DNA of 64,000 nucleotides from Chitinophaga pinensis (GTDB lineage Bacteria > Bacteroidota > Bacteroidia > UBA4408), in NCBI GenBank assembly GCA_945861665.1, contig CAMAVS010000001.1, positions 210,403-274,402 of the forward strand, given 5' to 3'. Position 1 is the stretch's first letter; each line of letters starts with the position of its first letter. This document shows, piece by piece, positions 43,643-53,468 of the stretch. The translations under genes were made by a program, and so were the position numbers. The notes below the pieces were generated by a model. That model made no database searches. It saw only the letters and a list, made by a program, of their open reading frames with translations, and was not told where the DNA came from.

Positions 43643-44872
43643 ATGTTTAATGGATTAAAATATGTGAAGTTAGGTTTGGTGATACTTGTTTATGTATTAG
43701 CTTTTCCATTTGGTTACCATAAAAATATTGATGTAATAGATGGTTATACGAACAAACTGACGGTATTGAAAGGTGATAGTATAACTGTTTATATGGATTG
43801 CAAAGAAAAAAACAGAAGGGGGCAATTTATTTTATATGATATACTGGGAAATGCTATTGATTCAATTATTACAACTTGTGACACAAAAAAACATTCCGAT
43901 AATAATGCTTTTGATTACAAGCCAACTTTTTGTTATTATACCGGTAAGCTAAAAAGTGGTGTGTACGCCTGGAACAAATCAGCCCCTTTTATTGTATCGG
44001 ATGTTCAGCCTTGTGATATCACAATTGTATTCCCTTCACTGAATAACATCGCAAACAATGAACTTAATAAAAACAACTCACTCCAAACAATAAATATTCA
44101 AAGTGCTGCTGATAACATTGACTCCTACTTCATTAATTTTTTAAACTGGTTTAAAAACAATGAAAAACAACATACCGTAAATTTTATTAGTGATGCAGAT
44201 TTGGAAGATTATTCCAAATTTAAAAATACAAAAGTCTTGATTTTTGCTTCAAACTATTTATTTTGGACAAAACCAATGAAACAGAACTTTGACAAATATA
44301 TACAAAGTGGTAAAAATGCGTTGATTATTTCAAGCACCTTTATGGTAAATGAATTCAGCTTTAATATAAAGCAATGGCAAATCACACTTGAAAGAACACA
44401 AGAACGCGCTTCGTCCCCCATAAATACTTTCAACAGTAAAACAAATAAAAACTATAACAGTGTTGGATGTTCTTATGAAAACCATATTAGCAAATTACCT
44501 ATATATAATAATAATCATTTTATGACTATACAAAACAATAAGCATAAAATTTTCACCGGACTTTCGCAAAAAAAATATATAATTATAGCTTATTCTGGCA
44601 GCTGTCCACCTCTGAAAAGCATTGACGAAATGGGCATTCCGCTTTATGACTTTGCACTTTTACAGCAAGGTATTCTTACCTGTCTCGCTTTTGGATACCG
44701 CTCTATTTATGAACAACAATCTATATGGGGTATATACGAATTCAAACAATCCACAAGTAGCGGTAAAATAATAAATATAGGGCTTGCAGACTGGTTTAAC
44801 AATATAAACTTAAAAAAGAAGTATGTATCGGATATTACAAAAAATTGTATTGAATATTTAAATGAAAATTAA
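43643..44872 (+). CDS. Membrane-anchored or exported protein of uncertain function
   Basis: A 409-residue protein starting with a hydrophobic segment (residues 8-25), a signal anchor or signal peptide. Residues 35-125 form a beta-rich module (YTNKLTVLKGDSITVYMDCK and TGKLKSGVYAWNKSAPFIVS). The C-terminal part (QQGILTCLAFGYRSIYEQQS, GIYEFKQSTSSGKIINIGLA) resembles N,N-dimethylformamidase large-subunit-like proteins, which are often found near surface polysaccharide genes. That likeness is weak. The gene is divergent from the ligase-like gene, with only 19 nt between them, and converges on the glycosyltransferase gene. Confidence 0.5.
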   Translation: MFNGLKYVKLGLVILVYVLAFPFGYHKNIDVIDGYTNKLTVLKGDSITVYMDCKEKNRRGQFILYDILGNAIDSIITTCDTKKHSDNNAFDYKPTFCYYTGKLKSGVYAWNKSAPFIVSDVQPCDITIVFPSLNNIANNELNKNNSLQTINIQSAADNIDSYFINFLNWFKNNEKQHTVNFISDADLEDYSKFKNTKVLIFASNYLFWTKPMKQNFDKYIQSGKNALIISSTFMVNEFSFNIKQWQITLERTQERASSPINTFNSKTNKNYNSVGCSYENHISKLPIYNNNHFMTIQNNKHKIFTGLSQKKYIIIAYSGSCPPLKSIDEMGIPLYDFALLQQGILTCLAFGYRSIYEQQSIWGIYEFKQSTSSGKIINIGLADWFNNINLKKKYVSDITKNCIEYLNEN

Positions 44873-44874
44873 TT

Positions 44875-45903
44875 CTATCTGCTTAAATTATTACTACTAT
44901 TTCTAGGTTTATTTCTCAAAAAAACAAAATTTACAATACCTTCTAAATAGCCTAATCCATAACTAAAATGAAGAATAAAAAAAGCAAATACAATTTTAAC
45001 AATCTCATTAAAACTGTCGTATTTTCTTGCAGCAAATATTAATGCTAATCCAAGATAAGCTATTAATCCAATCAAATAAATTGGCAAAAGTATTTTAAAG
45101 AAAAAACAAATTATAGCACCAAAAAACAACAAACAAACAAACATTGCCGGAACTAATTGCCTTATCGTAGTAACCGTTTTATGCTTAACATTAACGTATA
45201 CTTTCCAATAACCATATTGAAAGTACTGCTTATATAACTTCCAAAAAGAAGCTCGTACAAAATATTTCGATTTAACTTTTTTAGACAAATAGATCCTAAA
45301 ACCATTTTTAATTAGTCTAAAATTAAATTCATCATCTTGATTCCTTACCAAGTCTTCATCAAAATAACCCACTTTCTCAAAAACTTCCTTTTTATAAGCT
45401 CCAAAAGCTACTGTATCAACATACCCTTCTGCATTACCAGTTCTAAAATAGGCGTTACCTACTCCAAAAGAAGAGGACATTGCTTTAGAAATTACAGCTG
45501 TGACTTTATCTTCTATTACATTTTCTAATATTCCACCAACACATCCTATTTCTTTTGAAATTTCAAATGCATTTAAACATTCATTAACATAATCGGTAGA
45601 AATTTCAGAATGCGCCCCCAGTATAATTTTAATATCGGCATCACTTTTCTTTAATCCAAGGTTTAAAGCAAACTGTGTCGTTTTTTTTTCATTTAGTAGC
45701 ATTTTAATAAAAGAATATTGTTCCTCATAGTTCTTTATAATTGCAATAGTATTATCATCACTTAAACCATCGCATACAAATACTATCAATTTATCTTTGG
45801 AATAACTACAATTAACTATTGAATCGAGGCATTTAGCAATATACTTTTCCTCATTTCTACAAGGAATAGTGATTGATACTTTTATATTACTGCCCAAAAT
45901 CAC
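44875..45903 (-). CDS. Glycosyltransferase family 2, ExoA-like
   Basis: A 342-residue GT-A glycosyltransferase. The nucleotide-sugar site is SITIPCRNEEKYIAKCLDS near residue 11 and VFVCDGLSDDNT near 41. GVGNAYFRTG, DTVAFGAYKKEVFEKVGYFD and RNQDDEFNFRLIKNG (near 188) match succinoglycan ExoA-type enzymes. Three C-terminal transmembrane segments anchor it. It is the last gene of the six-gene unit and shares a 4-nt overlap with the gene upstream. The sugar transferred is unknown. Confidence 0.88.
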   Translation of the reverse strand: MILGSNIKVSITIPCRNEEKYIAKCLDSIVNCSYSKDKLIVFVCDGLSDDNTIAIIKNYEEQYSFIKMLLNEKKTTQFALNLGLKKSDADIKIILGAHSEISTDYVNECLNAFEISKEIGCVGGILENVIEDKVTAVISKAMSSSFGVGNAYFRTGNAEGYVDTVAFGAYKKEVFEKVGYFDEDLVRNQDDEFNFRLIKNGFRIYLSKKVKSKYFVRASFWKLYKQYFQYGYWKVYVNVKHKTVTTIRQLVPAMFVCLLFFGAIICFFFKILLPIYLIGLIAYLGLALIFAARKYDSFNEIVKIVFAFFILHFSYGLGYLEGIVNFVFLRNKPRNSSNNLSR

Positions 45904-47015
45904 GATAACATTGATTTATAAAAATTCAATAATTTCTTTTCCTCAATCTCCCAATTAAATTTCAATAACACTGATTGGCGCCCTCTCTGCCCCATTTCTA
46001 TTGACAATTTATCATTCTCTAACAAATAATCTAAAGCGCTTGCTATTTCATTTTCATTTTTAGGGTCCACAAATACTGCGCAACTTTCATTTTTCAATAA
46101 TTCTATCCAATATGGAAAATTTGATACAACAAGTGGTAAACCACAAGCCATATATTCAAACATCTTTATAGGTAAAGAATCAAGATAATTAGAAGTTGGA
46201 TACAAAGTTACTAATCCAACTTTGGATACTGAAAGCATTTTTTTCACCTCTTGCCTACCAACAAAACCAACATAATTTACACTTTTCCATCCTTCTAAAT
46301 TTGCAACAACATCTTTAAGTGCTATAGGGGAAAAATCACCTGCTAAATTCAGTATCACTTTACTTTTACACAGAGGTAAAGCCTTTACTAGCTCAACAAT
46401 ACCTCTCTCCTTTGTAATTCCCCCAATATAAACCACCAAATTTTCCTTCTTTGCCAAGCTGGGTAAGTTTGATAATTCTTCCAGTAGTGGATAATTGTTA
46501 ATATCAACTGTATTGAAATTTATTTTTTTAAATCTATCGCGAATAAAAGGCGTTGCGGCAACAACTCCATCTAACCTTTTTACAATAAAATCCTCAAATA
46601 CCTCGGCAAAGATTGAAATTACTTTTCTTGCTGGAGTTGGTATCCAATACTTCGTTAGTATCTGCCTTGGAAGATCTTCGTGTGCATCAAATAAAACTTT
46701 GTTTTTTTTATTTTTAAGAAAAAGTGCTATGAACAATAATTCAGGATCGTGTAAGTGGTAAATATCCGATTTCTGAGACTTCGCAACCTTATACACACGG
46801 TAAACAGTTTTGATGATGCGTCCAATTCGACTATTAATATTAGAGGAGACACCAATAATATTAACATTATTAATATTTTCTGAAATAGCATTTGCAACCA
46901 CAAGATTTACCTCAAAACCATTAGATGCAAGCGAACTACACTCCTTTAATAATATTCTCACATCATTCGATTTATGAACCGAAGTAATATGACAGACTGA
47001 GTATTTTGTAATCAA
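45900..47015 (-). CDS. Glycosyltransferase family 4
   Basis: A 371-residue GT-B glycosyltransferase. LHDPELLFIALFLKNK near residue 92, VVYIGGITKERGIVELVKAL near 199, and the donor-binding LDSLPIKMFEYMACGLPLVV near 282 with an E-x7-E pattern mark family 4. It acts on an undecaprenyl-linked saccharide on the cytoplasmic side. Overlaps of 4 nt with both neighbours indicate a single transcript and coupled translation. Confidence 0.88.
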   Translation of the reverse strand: MITKYSVCHITSVHKSNDVRILLKECSSLASNGFEVNLVVANAISENINNVNIIGVSSNINSRIGRIIKTVYRVYKVAKSQKSDIYHLHDPELLFIALFLKNKKNKVLFDAHEDLPRQILTKYWIPTPARKVISIFAEVFEDFIVKRLDGVVAATPFIRDRFKKINFNTVDINNYPLLEELSNLPSLAKKENLVVYIGGITKERGIVELVKALPLCKSKVILNLAGDFSPIALKDVVANLEGWKSVNYVGFVGRQEVKKMLSVSKVGLVTLYPTSNYLDSLPIKMFEYMACGLPLVVSNFPYWIELLKNESCAVFVDPKNENEIASALDYLLENDKLSIEMGQRGRQSVLLKFNWEIEEKKLLNFYKSMLS

Positions 47016-48040
47016 TTGATTCTATTATAAAGTGAGATGTACTTATCTGAATTGGCTTTTTTAGTAGCATTTTCAAGTACAATTTGTTTGTTAACAATAA
47101 GATAGTCACTGGTAAAAGAAATAACTTGCTGAAAAAAATCACTTTCAACATCTTTTAAAATAATGCCATTTTTACCATTTGTAATCCATTCGCAATTAGC
47201 TTGCAAATCAGACAATATTGGAAGACAACCTGCCGACATTGCTTCAAGTAAGCTGATTGAAGTTGCATCGCTTTCCGGAATAGAAACATATACTTTTGCC
47301 CGACAATAAAAATCCTCGTTTATTTCCTTTTTTATCCATCCGGGAAAACTCACCCTATCCTCAATACCTAATCGATTCACAAGCAACTTTATCTTTTCAG
47401 TTTGACTACCCACAGCAGCCACAACCAATTTCCAAGTAGGGTTATTCTTTGAAAACAAATGAAAAGCATATATAATTTTATCTATACGATACAATGGATT
47501 ATGTAGCCTATTAGAATAAATAATATCCTCTTTTACTCGATTACAAGGAACAATATCAATTCCAAAATTTGCAATTAAAATATCTAATTTTTTTTCCGCA
47601 AACTCACTCATTTTTTCTGCCATATAAACGGAATCTGAAGTGAAATAACTACAATGCATTAGTATATACTTAACCATATACCTATAAAACCGATTTTTAT
47701 AAGGGTTAACTAAAATATCACTCCCCCATGCTGTGAAAACTATTCGAGACTTTATTTTATAGGACAGTAAAACAGCAAAAGTAGCAGTGTTGGCTTGATG
47801 ACAATGAACAATATCAGGATTAAAATCTGAAATGATTTTTTTTACAGGAGCCAAACACTTAATGAAGCATACCGGATTTTTGATGGAGAAATTAAACTCA
47901 ACTTGTTCAACTGGTATTAAATCGTTACGAATATCTGTTATAATAAGGATTTCTGAAAAATAATCCTTTACCAAACAATAAAAATTAAAAGTATGAATAC
48001 TATTACTTGATACCAACAAAAGTTTTTTACTTTTTTTCAT
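47012..48040 (-). CDS. Glycosyltransferase family 4-like
   Basis: A 342-residue GT-B protein. DIVHCHQANTATFAVLL near residue 76, AWGSDILVNPYKNRF near 107, FPGWIKKEINEDFYCRAKVY near 232, and SDATSISLLEAMSAGCLPIL near 256 are the expected family features. Its start overlaps the polymerase-like gene by 14 nt. The sugar donor cannot be read from sequence. Confidence 0.85.
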   Translation of the reverse strand: MKKSKKLLLVSSNSIHTFNFYCLVKDYFSEILIITDIRNDLIPVEQVEFNFSIKNPVCFIKCLAPVKKIISDFNPDIVHCHQANTATFAVLLSYKIKSRIVFTAWGSDILVNPYKNRFYRYMVKYILMHCSYFTSDSVYMAEKMSEFAEKKLDILIANFGIDIVPCNRVKEDIIYSNRLHNPLYRIDKIIYAFHLFSKNNPTWKLVVAAVGSQTEKIKLLVNRLGIEDRVSFPGWIKKEINEDFYCRAKVYVSIPESDATSISLLEAMSAGCLPILSDLQANCEWITNGKNGIILKDVESDFFQQVISFTSDYLIVNKQIVLENATKKANSDKYISLYNRIN

Positions 48041-49349
48041 TTGCTTCAGCTGAAAAATTACATCCCATCAAAAGCATAATCAAAAAGAGCAAAAAAGGAG
48101 ATGATATTGGATTGTTAGTTAAAGAAGAAATATTAATAATGATAAATACACAAGTCAAGATTAAAGTTCCTCTACTATTTCTATTTTTAAAGTACAACAT
48201 AAATGGAAAAAGCACAAGTAAAGTATAATTTACAAGACCCACCAATCCATATCGCCAAAAATTAAGTAAAAACTCGTTCTCAGAATAAATCGTATTCGAA
48301 TAAAAATAGCCCTTATAAGGGCCATAGCCCAATACAGGTTTTTTAATAGCCATTGCAAAAAGTTCACGCCATATTTCAAATCTTCCTTTCAACGATTCAT
48401 TATTTGACTCAAATTTAAAATCACCATCCGCACTCTGAAAAGCCTTTTTTCGTTTATCAACTTCATTTTTTGCAATTGCAATAGTATTTTTGGAAGTAGT
48501 AATTTTCAATTGTTTTAAGGTATGCAAATACCGCAAATCGGCATTTAAAAAATAAACAACCACAATAAAAAGTGAAATAATAAACGGCATAAAAGAGACT
48601 ATTAAATTCTTTCTATCAACAATAACATAAAATACTAGGGCCAATGCTAATCCAATAAAAGTAGTACGCGATTGCGATTGAATACATGCAATAGAACAAC
48701 AAGTAAAAAGAATATAATTTACGATTTTTATTTTTTTATTTTCGGTTTTTATTGCCAAAAAATAAATAGATAAACACGCAAAGAGAATAGCATTGTTATT
48801 AGGATTCCCTAAGGTTCCGAGTAACCTTTTGGTAACAGGCTCAAACAATGTATTGTATCCAAAATAAATCAAATGATGCGGAGGTGCATAATGCACTTCA
48901 ACATAAATATTAAAATCCCAAATATCGAAATATTGAAATAAATTAAAGATAAGTAGTCCAAATGTGGCAATTGCAAGTGGAAAATAAGTGTTAATTTTTT
49001 GGGTGTTAAGAATTAGAAAAAAAGAAAAGAGAACAATTGCTTTTATAGGTTTATAAATCTCAAAAAGATCGCTCGTTGAAGTATGATAAAGATTAAATAA
49101 AATTGACAGTATAATTACAATTACAAAGCATAGCCACAAACCAATGTATTTTTTAATCTCCTCGTAATTTCTAGCATCCACTATCAATTTGTAATTTTTA
49201 ATTACGTAAAGCGCAATGAAAGGAAAAAGAAGGTCTTCTAGCCTAAACTTAGGCATAGATGAAAGTATCTTTATTTCAGGAATTAAAAAAAGTGTAATTA
49301 TAAAAAAAAACAAAGCAATATTGTAATGTTTTTTATTCAGTTGCATCAT
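48027..49349 (-). CDS. O-antigen polymerase/ligase-like protein (Wzy candidate)
   Basis: A 440-residue polytopic membrane protein with about eleven transmembrane segments. A long periplasmic loop near residues 280-345 precedes RFEIWRELFAMAIKKPVLGYG and SENEFLLNFWRYGLVG, the pattern of the Wzy_C/O-antigen ligase superfamily. Position inside the flippase-glycosyltransferase unit favours a Wzy polymerase role, with the separate gene at 42379 then being the ligase candidate. Sequence alone does not separate the two. Confidence 0.75.
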   Translation of the reverse strand: MMQLNKKHYNIALFFFIITLFLIPEIKILSSMPKFRLEDLLFPFIALYVIKNYKLIVDARNYEEIKKYIGLWLCFVIVIILSILFNLYHTSTSDLFEIYKPIKAIVLFSFFLILNTQKINTYFPLAIATFGLLIFNLFQYFDIWDFNIYVEVHYAPPHHLIYFGYNTLFEPVTKRLLGTLGNPNNNAILFACLSIYFLAIKTENKKIKIVNYILFTCCSIACIQSQSRTTFIGLALALVFYVIVDRKNLIVSFMPFIISLFIVVVYFLNADLRYLHTLKQLKITTSKNTIAIAKNEVDKRKKAFQSADGDFKFESNNESLKGRFEIWRELFAMAIKKPVLGYGPYKGYFYSNTIYSENEFLLNFWRYGLVGLVNYTLLVLFPFMLYFKNRNSRGTLILTCVFIIINISSLTNNPISSPFLLFLIMLLMGCNFSAEANEKK

Positions 49350-50122
49350 CGTTTAAGTATTATAATAGATAATTTTTTTTGAATATTTAATGGTCCCACT
49401 TCTAAAATAAAATCATTCGAATTATCTATTCTATTTTTACCTTTCTTAATTAACAGCAGAAACATAAAATCAAATTTTGATGCCAAAAACACATTAAGTT
49501 TCGAAAAAAGACTCTTATACAATACCCCTGTTGGATTATTTGGCACATCCATTGAATATTTTTTTTCAACTATCAAACCTACATATTTAAATAAACTTGA
49601 CCATTTTTCTGATGTGTTAAATTTTTGATAATTATTTTGATCACTTTTTTCTGCAACAAATTCGATCAATACCAAATATCCATTTGGGGATAAACTATTT
49701 TTGAGTTTTTGTAAAATCAGTTCCAGTTTCATTTCATCCAATATATGGCCCAACACTGTTATACTTAATATTAAATCGTGACGCTTTGTCTCTAAGCGAA
49801 TATTAAGTTGTTCTTCACTGCTTGAATAAATAATATTACTTAGAAGCCCCCTTTGCTGCCCTGCTCTTTTAATAACTTCATCCGCAATATCGTAAGAAAA
49901 AACATCCTTTGCAAAAGACCCAAGCAATTTTGAAAAATCACCTATTCCACAACCATAATCCAAGGCATTTTCAATTGAAGTTTTATCGAATAAGTCTTTT
50001 ACGATTTTTCTTATTACTTTTAATCGTGCATATTGATCGAGAGTATATACATACCGATTCATCCAACCAGTATGTCCTACTTGTTGTACCCTATTGTTCC
50101 AATACAGCTTTAAATCATTCAA
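49346..50122 (-). CDS. Class I SAM-dependent methyltransferase
   Basis: A 258-residue methyltransferase. SAM motif I is ALDYGCGIGDFSKLLG near residue 53; later motifs include VFSYDIADEVIKRA and LILSITVLGHI, followed by SPNGYLVLIEF. It lies between the flippase and the polymerase-like gene with 4-nt overlaps on both sides. Chain capping or methylation of a sugar in the repeat unit is the natural inference. Confidence 0.85.
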   Translation of the reverse strand: MNDLKLYWNNRVQQVGHTGWMNRYVYTLDQYARLKVIRKIVKDLFDKTSIENALDYGCGIGDFSKLLGSFAKDVFSYDIADEVIKRAGQQRGLLSNIIYSSSEEQLNIRLETKRHDLILSITVLGHILDEMKLELILQKLKNSLSPNGYLVLIEFVAEKSDQNNYQKFNTSEKWSSLFKYVGLIVEKKYSMDVPNNPTGVLYKSLFSKLNVFLASKFDFMFLLLIKKGKNRIDNSNDFILEVGPLNIQKKLSIIILKR

Positions 50123-51399
50123 TTGGTATGTTTTAAAAGACTTAACATCCAGCGTATTTCAAAAACAAAATACACGCACAAGCTAATACTAAGCAGATAA
50201 ACTGTTTTTTCAAAATCTTTTAAATATAGGCCGCCAATAATAATAACAACAATGTATATTGAATTATTGATTAAGCTCAATAAAAAGTGCGACTTTTGTT
50301 GGCTCTTCACCAATGTTAATTGACTAATAATTGCTGAAATAAAATTTAAAAACAAGAACGGAATTAAAATCTGAATATATTTACCTGCTACATGCCACTC
50401 ATTGCCTAAAAAATATTTAAAAGCTAAAGGTACAACTAACATAGCAAATAAGGCTAAAGGTATTCCTAACAAACATATAAATCGTATCATTCTATTGGTC
50501 GAAACAATTAATAAATTTGTGTCATTGTGGTGAAGCTGTGCGGCTTTTTGAAAATAAACCTGGCTAATGGATTTTGACATAAGCGATAACGGTGTTTGAA
50601 CCAAGCGAAGACCGAATGCATAATACCCAACATAGGTTTTATCAAAATAATGAGTCATTAATAATATAAATGCTATTGCCTGCAAACTATCAGTAAGTGC
50701 ATGAATCATATTAACAGTAGGAAAATCACTATATCGAAGTGCAATTGATTTGGTTTCTTTCCAATTTTTAAAAGCACTAAACATATCCATAACAGAATAT
50801 ACTTTAAACGAAATGATAATCACAGAAATGCCTGTTCCTATAATAGTACCTAACAGCAGGCCCATTGCACCATAACCTAAATAACCAAACCAAACAGAAA
50901 ATGCTATTAAAAAAAAACTTTGAGCAACCTTTGCAATACTTTGATTCACATAGTTACGCATCCTATTTAACCAAGAGGTAAGGACCTGATTAAAAGCATA
51001 CAAAAAGAGATAAGCGGGAATTAATAGCAAAAGACTTTCTGAACCAAGGTGAAAGTACTTATCAACCCAAGCGATATTTGAGAAGCAAATAAGAATAAAA
51101 ATAAATAAGGATGCAATTGCTGTTAAAAAGAAAATCATATTAAACAACAATTGGGCATTGCTATCTTCCTTTGGCAATAAAATAGCAAACTCGTACCTAA
51201 AAGTGCAAAGTAAAACTAAAAATGCAAGGTATTTATTTATCAACTCAAATGTACCAAAACTGTCCGCACCATAATAATGCGTAAGTAAGGGAGCCGCAAA
51301 AAACGAAATTATTTGGGAAATTAATGTCCCTATAAATAAGATTAAAATATTTTTTCCGAATGCATTTGCAAACAGAATTTTTTTTATTTTAAATAGCAT
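50119..51399 (-). CDS. Polysaccharide flippase (Wzx-like, MOP superfamily)
   Basis: A 426-residue polytopic protein with about twelve transmembrane segments. ILILFIGTLISQIISFFAAP near residue 17 and HYYGADSFGTFELINKYLAF near 40 are characteristic of polysaccharide-biosynthesis flippases. It moves lipid-linked repeat units across the inner membrane. It heads the unit of six overlapping genes and lies 65 nt from the stop of rny, without a clear terminator or promoter in between. Confidence 0.85.
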   Translation of the reverse strand: MLFKIKKILFANAFGKNILILFIGTLISQIISFFAAPLLTHYYGADSFGTFELINKYLAFLVLLCTFRYEFAILLPKEDSNAQLLFNMIFFLTAIASLFIFILICFSNIAWVDKYFHLGSESLLLLIPAYLFLYAFNQVLTSWLNRMRNYVNQSIAKVAQSFFLIAFSVWFGYLGYGAMGLLLGTIIGTGISVIIISFKVYSVMDMFSAFKNWKETKSIALRYSDFPTVNMIHALTDSLQAIAFILLMTHYFDKTYVGYYAFGLRLVQTPLSLMSKSISQVYFQKAAQLHHNDTNLLIVSTNRMIRFICLLGIPLALFAMLVVPLAFKYFLGNEWHVAGKYIQILIPFLFLNFISAIISQLTLVKSQQKSHFLLSLINNSIYIVVIIIGGLYLKDFEKTVYLLSISLCVYFVFEIRWMLSLLKHTN

Positions 51400-51464
51400 T
51401 ACTTACCGTAGTAATTATTTAAATGGCCTTACCAAATAGTATATTTCTTCAACAAAACCATGTT

Positions 51465-53015
51465 TTACTTCGCATAGCCTACAGCCCGTGTCTCACGGAT
51501 AACCGTAACTTTAACTTGCCCAGGATACGTCATTTCAGTTTGAATTTTCTGCGATATATCAAATGCCAATGTTTCGGCATCTTTATCAGATATTTTTTCA
51601 CTTTCAACCAATACACGTAACTCTCTACCCGCTTGAATAGCATAGGTTTTCAATACACCCGGGTATGAAAGAGCTAAAGCTTCCAAATCCTTCAATCGTT
51701 TAATATACGATTCGGCAACTTCCCTTCTTGCACCCGGTCGTGATCCTGATATCGCATCGCAAACCTGTATAATGGGAGATATTAAACTAGTCATTTCAAC
51801 CTCATCGTGATGCGCACCAATCGCATTACAAACCTCCGCATTTTCTTTGTACTTCTCTGCCAACTTCATACCTAATACCGCGTGTGGTAATTCAGGCTCA
51901 TCATCGGGCACTTTTCCTATATCGTGTAATAATCCGGCACGTTTGGCAAGCTTCACATCTAGTCCCAATTCTGCAGCCATTACAGCACACAAGTTAGCTA
52001 CTTCTCTGGAGTGTTGCAATAAATTCTGTCCGTATGATGAGCGGTATTTCATTCTACCTACCATACGTATCAACTCGGGATGCAATCCATGTATTCCCAA
52101 ATCAATGGTTGTTCTTTTCCCCGTTTCAATAATTTCTTCTTCTATTTGTTTTTTAGTTTTCTCTACAACTTCTTCAATACGAGCAGGATGTATCCTTCCA
52201 TCGGTAACCAATTGATGCAAGGCCAAACGAGCAATTTCTCTTCTAACCGGATCGAAACCCGATAGAATGATTGCCTCTGGAGTATCGTCTACAATTATCT
52301 CAATACCAGTTGCAGCTTCTAATGCACGAATATTTCTTCCCTCTCTACCAATTATTCTCCCTTTTAACTCATCGCTCTCAATGTGAAAAACAGAAACCGA
52401 ATTCTCAATGGCGTGTTCTGTTGCGACACGCTGAATGGTCTGTACCAAAATCTTTTTTGCTTCTTTGTTTGCTGTCAGTTTTGCTTCGTCCATTATATCT
52501 TTAATGTGTGACAAAGCCTGAGTCTTTGCTTCCGACTTAAGTGCTTCAATCAATTGTATTTTTGCATCTTCGGCCTTCAAGCCTGCAATTGTCTCCAATT
52601 GAACCACTTGACGCTTGTGCGCCTTGTCTAAATCTGCTTCCTTTTTACCAATAGCCTCTAATTGAGCATTGAGCATTTCCTTTGAATTTGTAACTTCCTT
52701 ATCTTTTCGGTTGTACTCTTCTGTTTTTTGATTAAGCGCTTGCTCTTTTTGTTTAATACGATTTTCACCTGTTAAGATTGCCGCATTTTTTTCGTTAATC
52801 AGTTTTTCATGCTCGCTTTTTAATTGAAGAAATTTTTCCTTGGCTTGAAGTATCTTTTCCTGTTTCATAATTTCAGCCTTTGCTTCAGCATCCTTTATTA
52901 AGTCGCTACTACTTTTCTCAATATTCTTCTTTAATACCGTTGATGCTATTACATATCCTATTATTAAGCATACGAGACCCACGCCCAGCACTATCATCAT
53001 ATTCATTGTATCCAT
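51465..53015 (-). CDS. rny: Ribonuclease Y
   Basis: A 516-residue membrane-anchored endoribonuclease. One N-terminal transmembrane segment (residues 6-28) is followed by a long coiled coil (about 30-195), a KH domain ([20 protein letters not shown] near 213) and an HD domain ([20 protein letters not shown] near 355). It initiates mRNA decay. Upstream, between it and zapA, lies a hairpin with a T-run that would stop or attenuate transcription from the zapA promoter. Confidence 0.97.
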   Translation of the reverse strand: MDTMNMMIVLGVGLVCLIIGYVIASTVLKKNIEKSSSDLIKDAEAKAEIMKQEKILQAKEKFLQLKSEHEKLINEKNAAILTGENRIKQKEQALNQKTEEYNRKDKEVTNSKEMLNAQLEAIGKKEADLDKAHKRQVVQLETIAGLKAEDAKIQLIEALKSEAKTQALSHIKDIMDEAKLTANKEAKKILVQTIQRVATEHAIENSVSVFHIESDELKGRIIGREGRNIRALEAATGIEIIVDDTPEAIILSGFDPVRREIARLALHQLVTDGRIHPARIEEVVEKTKKQIEEEIIETGKRTTIDLGIHGLHPELIRMVGRMKYRSSYGQNLLQHSREVANLCAVMAAELGLDVKLAKRAGLLHDIGKVPDDEPELPHAVLGMKLAEKYKENAEVCNAIGAHHDEVEMTSLISPIIQVCDAISGSRPGARREVAESYIKRLKDLEALALSYPGVLKTYAIQAGRELRVLVESEKISDKDAETLAFDISQKIQTEMTYPGQVKVTVIRETRAVGYAK

Positions 53016-53044
53016 TTTGTTTATTTTATTAAATTGTTAAACAT

Positions 53045-53100
53045 AAAAAAACCCACATCCATTTGAATAAAGCCTAAGACCTTTCAATAGTGATGCGGGT
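53045..53100 (-). terminator. Rho-independent terminator downstream of zapA
   Basis: A 9-bp stem with one G-U pair (ACCCGCATC/GATGTGGGT, 53100-53092 with 53059-53051), a 32-nt structured loop, and T7 on the reverse strand at 53051 to 53045. It lies between zapA and rny. Confidence 0.7.
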
Positions 53101-53130
53101 ATATAAAATGTGTTGCAAAAAGCCACACAC
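53045..53130 (-). ncRNA. Candidate structured RNA between zapA and rny (6S-like?)
   Basis: On the reverse strand two hairpins follow the zapA stop. The first (53129 to 53109) has a TGTGT/ACACA stem with a GC pair set around a T5 loop. The second (53100 to 53051) is a long imperfect rod: ACCCGCATC pairs with GATGTGGGT, with further inner pairing (TTGAA/TTCAA). Seven T follow. Gene order resembles that of 6S RNA beside zapA in proteobacteria, and Bacteroidota 6S families exist. Whether this is 6S RNA, a leader of rny, or only a terminator cannot be settled by eye; the 5' end is unknown. Confidence 0.45.
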
Positions 53131-53145
53131 GATAATTTAAAGAAC

Positions 53146-53436
53146 TTATCCTTTTTTTAAATAATCTGAAACGAACCTTTCTACTTCTATTATTCGGTTT
53201 GACAAGGCACTATCTACTGCTACTTTTCCCTCGTTGCTTAAAGACTGAGAGGCAAACTGCAAGGCACACATTGCCAACAAATCTTGCTTGTCTTTTACCG
53301 TATAATTTTTTTCGAACTCCTTTACTTTTTCATTAACTGCAATTGCTGCCTTTTTTACTGATTCTACTTCTTCACTTTTTACAGTAAGTGGGTATTCTCG
53401 GTTGGCAATGTTTACTTTTATTGAAAGTTCGTTCAT
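53146..53436 (-). CDS. zapA: Cell division protein ZapA
   Basis: A 96-residue ZapA. The N-terminal domain reads LSIKVNIANREYPLTVKSEE, followed by VKKAAIAVNEKVKEFEKNY and the helical part DLLAMCALQFASQSLS. ZapA crosslinks FtsZ filaments at the division ring. It lies 32 nt downstream of the coiled-coil gene, in the same transcript. Confidence 0.92.
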   Translation of the reverse strand: MNELSIKVNIANREYPLTVKSEEVESVKKAAIAVNEKVKEFEKNYTVKDKQDLLAMCALQFASQSLSNEGKVAVDSALSNRIIEVERFVSDYLKKG

Positions 53437-53468
53437 TCTATTTTTTAGCCTAAGCCTTGACTTAAACC

